Shown here in pieces: positions 7,355 through 13,358 of a stretch of 14,710 bases of DNA. The stretch is taken from positions 1-14,710 of the forward strand of contig JAQGKG010000214.1 of assembly GCA_028290245.1 (NCBI GenBank), in the 5' to 3' direction. The position numbers were made by a program, and so were the translations under genes. This DNA is from Devosia sp. (GTDB taxonomy: Bacteria > Pseudomonadota > Alphaproteobacteria > Rhizobiales > Devosiaceae). Within the stretch, counting starts at the first letter, position 1, and every line of letters begins with the position of its first letter. The notes under the pieces were generated by a model. The model did not search any database, was not told where the DNA came from, and saw nothing but the letters and a program-made list of their open reading frames with translations.

Positions 7355-7777
7355 ATGACTGTCAATTACTGGCTCTATGTGAGCAAGAGCGCAATTCCAA
7401 CGGAGCAATCCGCTGCGACGGTCGAAGACATTGTGCGAAACGCGCAGGTGAAAAACGCGGTGCTTGGCATTACCGGCGCTCTGATTTTTGGAGGAAGTCA
7501 TTTTGGTCAGATTATCGAGGGTCCACCAGAGGGCTTGTTGACGCTGAGGTCTGTCATCATGACGGATGATCGTCACACAGAAGTTCGGACCATATCAGAC
7601 GGAAAGACTGAACGCCGTCGCTTCGGGGGCTGGTCTCTTGCGTATTCCGGAGCATCGATGGTTGTCTCGCGTGCCCTTCAACGTGCCATTCGCGACACTG
7701 CTCAAGGCTCGGCGGACGCAGGTGCAGAACTGTTGCAGTTGATGGACGAGATCGTCGCCCCCCTGGGTCGTCCGTAG
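7355..7777 (+). CDS. BLUF-domain blue-light photoreceptor, 140 aa
   Basis: The protein is a single BLUF domain, which binds FAD and changes hydrogen bonding on blue-light absorption. Key residues are visible: Tyr8 (LYVS), Asn34 in NAVLGITGALIF, Gln52 in FGQIIEG, the DDRH motif at 71-74, and Trp93 in FGGWSLAYSG. The Met two residues after this Trp in AppA-type proteins is Leu95 here. The C-terminal 40 residues form the usual helical cap and no output domain is fused, so it must act through a partner. The GGDEF-EAL enzyme directly upstream is the natural candidate, and BLUF proteins often control c-di-GMP enzymes. I chose ATG 7355 over an upstream frame start at 7322 because BLUF homology begins within a few residues of it. 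A G-rich stretch (7343-7347) lies eight bases before it. Confidence 0.88.
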   Translation: MTVNYWLYVSKSAIPTEQSAATVEDIVRNAQVKNAVLGITGALIFGGSHFGQIIEGPPEGLLTLRSVIMTDDRHTEVRTISDGKTERRRFGGWSLAYSGASMVVSRALQRAIRDTAQGSADAGAELLQLMDEIVAPLGRP

Positions 7778-8101
7778 GCGCCAAGGCACCCACCTAAGGA
7801 CGCAAATGCTACAAGAGCTGCCGCCGCAAGTCCCGGCGTGATTATATCGCGCCCGGTTTTTAAGGCGCGGGACGTCTACGGCGCGGTCGTTTTGGGTCGA
7901 AGCGACGACTGTCATGCCGAGACTACAATGCCCGCCGCTTTCAGATTTGTTTATCGGGACAAAAGGATTGCGTGACCGCGTCAAGGCCCACCATCGAAAC
8001 TGATCGTTAGCGATTACGCTGATAAAGACCTTCTGCAATCTGGGGCGAGTGCAGATTTTAACCGGGCTGCTGCCAGAGCCGTTGGTGCACAGGGCATAGC
8101 A
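7778..8101. other. Intergenic stretch with possible original start of the next gene
   Basis: No separate gene is supported. An inverted repeat, CGCGCC (7848-7853) with GGCGCG (7864-7869), surrounds a T-rich loop and may mark the end of the BLUF transcript. A GTG at 7972 preceded by AAAAGGA opens a 12-codon frame that stops at 8008-8010. The frame of the next gene is open from 7976 onward and reads like protein, so the true 5' end of that gene may lie here. Confidence 0.4.
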
Positions 8102-8956
8102 GTGACATTGGATCGCATCCGCGCCTTGCTCCGAGTGGAAGCTGCCACCCTCGGATCGGCAGTTAGCGGGTTGATTCCATACTCCCGTAGCGGATCTGGC
8201 TTTGTGTTGTCAGGAAGCGCCTTGGAGCTTGAGCAACGCGCCAGGGCCTCTCGGGCCCCCTTGGTTCTAGCCGACGTCCTTGTCCATGAGACACTCGCTC
8301 GCGACCAGCTGAGATTTGTTGACGGAAGAGCTATTCGCTTCCTTGCCATGCTTCCAATGGGCACGGCTGACCTTGTTGACCTTCTGATCTTGGCCGACAG
8401 CGCGCCAAGGACCATGGACATGGCTAACCGCCTTGCAATGATTGCGGTGGAGTCCTTAGTCCCTCCGGAGACCTCCAATGCAGAGGTGTCTTCAGCATTG
8501 CGGCTGCAGCGCAATTTCGAGACCATGGATCAAGCTACTGCTAATGCCCGGTTGGGTGTCTGGCAGTGTCATTTGGCGGGAAATACGCTCACATGGAGCG
8601 CCGGAGTTTATGATATCTTTGGCCTGCCTCGGGGGGCATTACTCAGTCGGGACCGCATAGTAAAACAGTATGCTGATGGCTCCCGAGGCGCGATGGAGGA
8701 GGCCAGGGCCATAGCCATCGAAACAGGAACGGAGTTCCGGCTAGATGCTGAAATTCTACGTGCGGACGGTCAAAAACGGTGGATGCGGCTTACGGCCAGC
8801 GTGCAGTCGGCCAATGGTCTAGCGGTGCGCCTGGCTTTGGCAATTGTCGGCCTCTCCACCGGTGCCGGCGGACCGCCGGTCTATCCCGCGATGGATTCGG
8901 AGCGCGTCCCTCTCAGGGCCGGATCCTGCCGAACGTCTCAGCGCTTCCGGACTTAA
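8102..8956 (+). CDS. GAF-like/PAS sensory protein, probably truncated
   Basis: The 284-residue frame has a GAF-like N-terminal part (about 20-120, with APLVLADVLVHE and FLAMLPMGTADLVDLLILAD) and a PAS domain (about 148-253, with RLGVWQCHLAGNTLTWSAGV, DIFGLPRG and DGQKRWMRL). PAS domains of this kind normally pass into a kinase, GGDEF or EAL output domain. Here the protein ends in about 30 residues of unrelated Pro/Arg-rich sequence, so the output part is lost or was never present. The GTG start at 8102 has no ribosome binding site, and the same frame upstream to 7976 still looks coding (SDYADKDLLQSGASADFNRA). A start at 7972 with a one-base frameshift near 8003-8010 would restore it. I treat it as an expressed but damaged sensor or a pseudogene. 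Confidence 0.55.
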   Translation: MTLDRIRALLRVEAATLGSAVSGLIPYSRSGSGFVLSGSALELEQRARASRAPLVLADVLVHETLARDQLRFVDGRAIRFLAMLPMGTADLVDLLILADSAPRTMDMANRLAMIAVESLVPPETSNAEVSSALRLQRNFETMDQATANARLGVWQCHLAGNTLTWSAGVYDIFGLPRGALLSRDRIVKQYADGSRGAMEEARAIAIETGTEFRLDAEILRADGQKRWMRLTASVQSANGLAVRLALAIVGLSTGAGGPPVYPAMDSERVPLRAGSCRTSQRFRT

Positions 8957-8968
8957 CACCCAATTAAC
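8953..8968 (+). promoter_or_regulatory. CtrA-type binding site upstream of mucR
   Basis: TTAACACCCAATTAAC is a perfect TTAA-N7-TTAAC match. Its first half overlaps the stop codon of the GAF/PAS gene, and it lies 130 bases upstream of the mucR ATG. In Caulobacter, CtrA and MucR proteins share control of many promoters, so a CtrA box at mucR is plausible. Binding is inferred from sequence only. Confidence 0.55.
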
Positions 8969-9098
8969 ATTTGCAGTCCAACGATGGATCGGTGGTCAAT
9001 GAAGACCCTAGCGAACTGATCCGCACCCGGCTATTCAGGGACATCCCCACCACTTTGACGCAGAACCAGCACGAGTTCTGCAGGAGAGACCCCCAATA

Positions 9099-9566
9099 AT
9101 GAGTACCCCGACTGATCGTGAAATGATGGATGCTGTCCTGTTGGAGCGGGTCTCTGAAATCGTCTCGGCCTATGTCGCCAACAATGCGATCTCGACCGCT
9201 GATCTACCGGCATTGATCACCAGCACCCACAGCGCATTGCGTTCGCTAACAGCGGCACCAATAGAACCGCCAGTGGCAGACCTCACGCCGGCCGTTCCGA
9301 TCAAGAAGTCGGTCACGCCGGACTTCATCATCTGCCTGGATGATGGCAAGAAGTCCAAATCGCTCAAACGGCACTTGCGCACGCTGGGCATGACGCCCGA
9401 CGAGTATCGCGCCAAGTGGGGCCTGGCCTCGGACTACCCGATGGTGGCGCCAAATTACTCTGCCACGCGGTCATCCCTGGCAAAAGCCAATGGACTTGGT
9501 CGGAAACCCGCAGCGGTGCCGGTAATACCCACAAAGCGGACCAAGAAGCCAAAGATCGACGGGTAG
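9099..9566 (+). CDS. mucR: MucR/Ros-family transcriptional regulator, 155 aa
   Basis: The family signature is clear: TPDFIICLDDGKKSKSLKRH, then MTPDEYRAKWGL, DYPMVAPNYS and NGLGRKP. MucR/Ros proteins are oligomeric, bind AT-rich DNA through a prokaryotic zinc finger, and control exopolysaccharide, motility, symbiosis or virulence and cell-cycle genes in alphaproteobacteria. The N-terminal 65 residues form the helical oligomerisation part. In the finger, Cys79, Asp82 and His92 occupy the first three ligand positions, but the fourth His is missing (Gly97 in RTLGM). Members without a full zinc set are known and can still fold. ATG 9099 has AGGAG at 9082-9086, a rather long spacing. It stands alone behind its own CtrA box and is followed by a hairpin. 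Confidence 0.92.
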   Translation: MSTPTDREMMDAVLLERVSEIVSAYVANNAISTADLPALITSTHSALRSLTAAPIEPPVADLTPAVPIKKSVTPDFIICLDDGKKSKSLKRHLRTLGMTPDEYRAKWGLASDYPMVAPNYSATRSSLAKANGLGRKPAAVPVIPTKRTKKPKIDG

Positions 9567-9583
9567 AATAGAACAACTAGCAG

Positions 9584-9611
9584 CCGAACCCGGTACTCCG
9601 CCGGGCTTCGG
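9584..9611 (+). terminator. Hairpin after mucR
   Basis: CCGAACCCGG (9584-9593) pairs with CCGGGCTTCGG (9601-9611), giving ten base pairs with one bulged C and a seven-base loop. It begins 18 bases after the mucR stop. The sequence after it is not T-rich, so it is an imperfect intrinsic terminator. Confidence 0.5.
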
Positions 9612-9678
9612 TTCAAGAAGAATGCCCGTGAAAGCCCTGCCAATTGGACGTTAACTTGCCAGCTTGGCTTGGAACTGA

Positions 9679-10254
9679 CCTCAAGCGCCGTGGCCAGGTT
9701 CCGTATGGGTTATACGTGTCCACGCTGCGGCAGACTCGGCTTTGTTCGACAAGGTGGTCGTCGCCTCGTGCGTCTGGTCACGCGATCTCGTCCGCGGACT
9801 TGGTACCAGGGTGCTGCTGGAGAACGAGCGGGGGTACAACACGACGTTCACCGATCTCGACTGGGCCCTCGCCATGCCCGTCGGCTTCGCCGATCATGGC
9901 TTAGTCGCCACGCCGCTGGTAGACGGGCTTCGTGTCGGTGGCGCCGTCGAACTCGCCAAGCCTGAAACAGCGCCGAATTTCGATCGGGCTAAGGCGATGC
10001 GCACCAAGATGCGTCGCTATGTGCCCAGCCTGCCCGAAGGCGGCAAGGAGTGGATGGGCCGGCGCCCGTCGACCCCCGATTCGCTGCCAGTGATCAGCCT
10101 ACATCCCGGCGACCACCGCATCGTCCATGCGTTTGACCACGGGCATCTGGGCCTGACGCTGAGTGCCGTTACCGCAAGGCATGTGGCGTCGCTGGTGGCC
10201 GGCAGGCAGCCCGATATCGACCTCGAGCCATTCTCGATCAATCGTTTCCAATAG
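9679..10254 (+). pseudogene. 3' part of a DAO-family FAD-dependent amino acid oxidase/dehydrogenase gene
   Basis: The frame from just after a stop at 9676-9678 encodes about 190 residues that match the C-terminal half of DadA-like D-amino-acid dehydrogenases: FDKVVVASCVWS (normally VVxAAGxWS, with Gly replaced by Cys here), ENERGYNTTF, ADHGLVATPLVDGLRVGGAV, EWMGRRPSTPDSLPVI and HGHLGLTLSAVTARHVASLV. The family oxidises amino-group substrates with FAD. The N-terminal half, including the GxGxxG dinucleotide-binding motif, is absent, so the product cannot be active. The TTG at 9742 lies inside the conserved core and is not a credible start. High G/C third positions match the transporter operon downstream, and such oxidases often sit beside peptide or amino acid transporters, so it was probably part of that locus. 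Confidence 0.75.
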
Positions 10255-10856
10255 GGCCTACGCCTCCGCGCAGTCTCGCTTTGAGCGCGGGGTTTCGCTC
10301 CACATAACGCCTCAGGCGCTGGGTCCTTCAGCGCTGCTTCCGACAAGTTGCCACGCCCGTCGAGATCGCCCTGCCGAGGCATATCGGCGTGGTCCACCAT
10401 ACGCTTACTCACCCTGGGGCTATGGGAATTGATGGGATAGTCTGCCACTGCAGTGCGGTGCAAGCGTGCTGCTCCACTGCGGCAAAGCACTTTGCCCAGG
10501 TCTGTGCGAGTGGCGAGCCTGTCCATGACGTTGGCTCTGGCGTCATTCATGCCGACAAGCTCGATGGCCATAACTTCGCGCCGAATTTGATGGAGCAGCA
10601 GGATTATCAGACGTCGCCGCCTAAGCCAGTCGTAGGCCAATTCTCCGTCAACGGCAAAAGTCGGGAATTGGCCGATGAAAATCCCTTCCTCCTATTAGGA
10701 CCATCGACACGCTCCGCCCACCGTGACGATAATCGGATTGACCAAGGTCTTCATCCCAACAGGGCTATACCGCCGATCTGCCACGCTTTGCTGAATCGAA
10801 TAATCAAATGGTTGTCGGAAATCCGGGCCGGTACGTCGATAATTAGCGTCGCTCTA
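10255..10856. other. Unassigned sequence between the oxidase remnant and the transporter operon
   Basis: A plus-strand frame is open from about 10343 to 10892 (including HPGAMGIDGIVCHCS and VHDVGSGVIHADKLDG), and a minus-strand frame covers part of the same DNA. Neither has a ribosome binding site or a recognisable motif. The third-position bias of the plus frame fades after the first 25 codons. It may be decayed coding DNA from the same operon as the oxidase. I do not call a gene. Confidence 0.4.
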
Positions 10857-10888
10857 TTGACATTATGTCGAAGTTTTATCGATGATAT
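10857..10888 (+). promoter_or_regulatory. Promoter and operator candidate of the winged-helix regulator
   Basis: A consensus -35 hexamer TTGACA is at 10857-10862. The best -10 candidate, TGATAT at 10883-10888, is 20 bases away, longer than ideal. A perfect inverted repeat GACAT-T-ATGTC (10859-10869) overlaps the -35 box and would suit a MarR-type dimer acting as autorepressor. The regulator's ATG is at 10906 with GAGGT six bases before it. The promoter is leaderless or nearly so if this -10 is used. Confidence 0.4.
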
Positions 10889-10905
10889 GTAGGTGAGGTG
10901 GGTTT

Positions 10906-11484
10906 ATGGGAAACATTGACAACAGGGCGTTGCCAATCGCGGTGATCGGTGCTTCGCCGGAAGGTATGGCAAATGTGCCACATCTTGGGCCGGTAGTGTC
11001 ATCAGCACATCTGGCTGCTGGTCGGTCGCCAGGGCTGTCGGAGGTCGAGTACGGCCTGATGATTGCGACGAGTGCGTTCAATCGCTGGATGGTGCGCTGC
11101 ATGGCGGCGGCCGGACAGCCGGGCCTTTCCTCGACTGAAGTCGCGATCCTCCATTCCGTGGCGCATCGAGGCCGAGAAAAACGCATGGCAGACATCGCGC
11201 TCGTCCTCGATATCGAGGACATCCACGTGGTGTCCTATGCGGTCAAAAAACTGGAAGCCGCAGGGCTGATCCGGGCTCGCCGGGCGGGCAAGGAAAAGAT
11301 GGTCGAAATCAGCGAGGCCGGGTTTGAAGCCTGCCAGCGATACGGACAGCTCCGCGAGAAGCTCCTTCTCGATATTGCCAGCCAGGCCCGGATTCCCGAA
11401 TCCGAGCTGTCCAGTGTGGGCGGACTTTTGCGCATGCTTTCGGGCACCTACAACCAGGCTGCGCGAGCGGCAGCAACATTCTGA
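10906..11484 (+). CDS. MarR-type winged-helix transcriptional regulator, 192 aa
   Basis: The winged helix lies at about residues 73-142: LSSTEVAILHSVAHRGREKR, then MADIALVLDIEDIHVVSYAV as turn and recognition helices, and RARRAGKEKMVEISEAGF as the wing. This subgroup, with the conserved HR-REKR and DIEDxHVV motifs, is distinct from classic MarR. Flanking helices (about 44-70 and 145-190) would form the dimer interface. The N-terminal 40 residues are not conserved in type. GAGGT precedes the ATG. The stop is only seven bases before the start of the ABC ATPase gene, so the two are co-transcribed and it very probably controls the transporter operon, presumably sensing a transported compound or its breakdown product. 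No ligand can be named. Confidence 0.82.
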   Translation: MGNIDNRALPIAVIGASPEGMANVPHLGPVVSSAHLAAGRSPGLSEVEYGLMIATSAFNRWMVRCMAAAGQPGLSSTEVAILHSVAHRGREKRMADIALVLDIEDIHVVSYAVKKLEAAGLIRARRAGKEKMVEISEAGFEACQRYGQLREKLLLDIASQARIPESELSSVGGLLRMLSGTYNQAARAAATF

Positions 11485-11491
11485 GGTACTG

Positions 11492-13330
11492 ATGACGCTT
11501 GCTGCCCCGAAAGACCTGCTGCGTATTGAGAACCTGTCGGTTTCTTTCGGCGTGGACGCTGTGGTGGAGGACCTGAGCTTCACGGTGCAGGCTGGTCGGA
11601 CGACTGCCGTGGTCGGGGAGAGCGGATCGGGCAAGTCCATAACCTCAATGTCGATCATGCGGCTGGCCGATATGGCAGGGGCGCATTACCCGCAAGGCAA
11701 GATCGTCTTTATCCGTGATGGGGCAGAGGTTGATCTTCTTGCGGCTGATCAGAAGGCGATGCGGCGTATTCGCGGCAATGAAATCGCGATGATCTTTCAG
11801 GAGCCGATGACCTCGCTCAATCCTGTGTTCACCATTGGTGACCAGGTGGCTGAAGTGCTGATGCTCCACGAAGGTATGACCAAGGCCGCAGCGCTGGTCG
11901 AGGCCGAGCGCCTTTTGACATTGGTGCGCCTGCCTGACGCCAAGGGGCTGCTGGGCCGGCATCCTCATCAACTCTCGGGCGGAATGCGTCAGCGCGTGAT
12001 GATTGCGATGGCACTGGCCTGTCGGCCAAAGCTGCTGATTGCCGATGAGCCGACAACCGCGCTGGACGTGACGGTGCAGGCGCAAATCCTGACCATCATT
12101 CGCGAGTTGCAGGTTGAGCTCGGAATGGCCGTGATCTTCATCACCCATGACATGGGCGTGGTCGCTGAAATGGCGGACGATGTCGTGGTGATGTGGAAAG
12201 GGCGCAAGGTCGAAGAAGGCCCGGTGGCCGAGATTTTTGCGGCGCCTAAGCATCCCTACACCAAAGTGCTGCTGTCCGCCGTGCCACGACTTGGCTCAAT
12301 GGCGGGCAGGAAGTTTCCGCTGCGCGAGGCGGTGACTGTACTCGAGGGTGACCAGCCCAAATTGCACGGCGAAACGCGCGACCAGGATACGGCGAACTAC
12401 ACGGGAGCACCGCTGCTGCAGGTGCGCGACCTTCTGGTTCAGTTCGACATCAAGAAGGACTTCTTTGGCCGCGCGACGCATCGCTGTAGCGCGGTCAACT
12501 ATGTCAGTTTCGATATCTATCCTGGCGAAACACTGGCCCTGGTCGGGGAATCGGGTTCGGGCAAGTCGACCATTGGGCGAACCATCCAGCAGCTGTTGTC
12601 GCCGGTTTCAGGCGACGTCCTGTTTGACGGCCGGTCCATGTCGGCGATGGGCCGGGCCGAGCGCCAGCGCCTGCGTCGGGATGTGCAGTACATCTTCCAG
12701 GACCCGTTTGCCTCGCTCGATCCGCGTAAAACGGTGGGTTATTCCATCGCCGAACCGATCCGTACCCACGGGCTGCTGGACGACAACCGGGCCATCGATA
12801 TTCGCGTCGGGGAACTGCTGGAGCGCGTCGGGCTCGAGCCGAAGATGGCTTCGCGGTACCCGCACGAATTCTCCGGCGGCCAGCGCCAGCGCGTCTGTAT
12901 TGCCCGTGCACTGTCCTCAAAGCCACGCCTGATCATTGCCGACGAAGCGCTGTCGGCACTGGACGTTTCGGTTCAGGCGCAGGTGATCAACCTGTTCATG
13001 GACCTGCAGAAAGACGAGGGGCTGTCGTACCTGTTCATCTCCCACGACATGGCCGTGGTCGAGAAGATCAGCCACCGGGTGGCAGTGCTCTATACCGGCC
13101 AGATCATGGAACTGGGGAGCCGGTCCGACGTGTTCGAGCGGCCCAGCCATGCTTACACCAAGCGGCTGCTTTCCGCCGTGCCGGTTGCCGATCCCACCAA
13201 GCGTGGCGAGCGAGTTACTCTTGAGGGGGAAATTCCCTCGACAACGCGTCTGGTCGGGCAGGAGCCTCCGGTCATTCCGCTGCACGAAGTGTCGCCAGGA
13301 CACTTCGTTGCCGCCGAAACAAGTATCTAA
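11492..13330 (+). CDS. Fused two-domain peptide-type ABC transporter ATPase, 612 aa
   Basis: This is the energy-coupling subunit of an oligopeptide/dipeptide (GsiA/DppD-DppF class) importer, with both nucleotide-binding domains in one chain. Domain 1 has Walker A GESGSGKS (42-49), LSGGMRQR (161-168) and Walker B ending ADEP (184-187). Domain 2 has GESGSGKST (352-360), FSGGQRQR (460-467) and Asp484-Glu485. Each domain ends in the class-specific tail HPYTKVLLSAVP or HAYTKRLLSAVP. All catalytic elements, including the H-loop His in FITHD and FISHD, are intact. The length is normal for fused members. ATG 11492 has GAGG overlapping the stop of the regulator gene. A frame extending upstream to 11324 overlaps the regulator and is rejected. 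It acts at the inner face of the cytoplasmic membrane with permeases expected beyond the right edge. Confidence 0.93.
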   Translation: MTLAAPKDLLRIENLSVSFGVDAVVEDLSFTVQAGRTTAVVGESGSGKSITSMSIMRLADMAGAHYPQGKIVFIRDGAEVDLLAADQKAMRRIRGNEIAMIFQEPMTSLNPVFTIGDQVAEVLMLHEGMTKAAALVEAERLLTLVRLPDAKGLLGRHPHQLSGGMRQRVMIAMALACRPKLLIADEPTTALDVTVQAQILTIIRELQVELGMAVIFITHDMGVVAEMADDVVVMWKGRKVEEGPVAEIFAAPKHPYTKVLLSAVPRLGSMAGRKFPLREAVTVLEGDQPKLHGETRDQDTANYTGAPLLQVRDLLVQFDIKKDFFGRATHRCSAVNYVSFDIYPGETLALVGESGSGKSTIGRTIQQLLSPVSGDVLFDGRSMSAMGRAERQRLRRDVQYIFQDPFASLDPRKTVGYSIAEPIRTHGLLDDNRAIDIRVGELLERVGLEPKMASRYPHEFSGGQRQRVCIARALSSKPRLIIADEALSALDVSVQAQVINLFMDLQKDEGLSYLFISHDMAVVEKISHRVAVLYTGQIMELGSRSDVFERPSHAYTKRLLSAVPVADPTKRGERVTLEGEIPSTTRLVGQEPPVIPLHEVSPGHFVAAETSI

Positions 13331-13358
13331 AAGCAATCAACGCAAGGGAGAACTGAAT

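Noticed and set aside
7595..8038. Minus-strand 147-residue ORF over the BLUF gene end
   Set aside because: It is antisense to conserved BLUF sequence and has no recognisable features.
9669..9965. Possible zinc-ribbon protein (YTCPRCGRLG)
   Set aside because: The single CxxC comes from another frame of the oxidase remnant junction. The rest of the frame is Arg-rich shadow sequence without a second CxxC pair.
10017..10640. Minus-strand 207-residue ORF
   Set aside because: Half of it lies opposite the conserved oxidase remnant, and the composition is that of an antisense shadow frame.
10389..10892. Plus-strand 167-residue ORF between oxidase remnant and regulator
   Set aside because: There is no ribosome binding site, no motif I recognise and no sustained codon bias, and it runs into the regulator promoter.
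11324..11491. Longer N-terminus for the ABC ATPase
   Set aside because: It would overlap the regulator gene almost 160 bases in another frame. The ATG at 11492 has a proper ribosome binding site and the right distance to the first Walker A motif.
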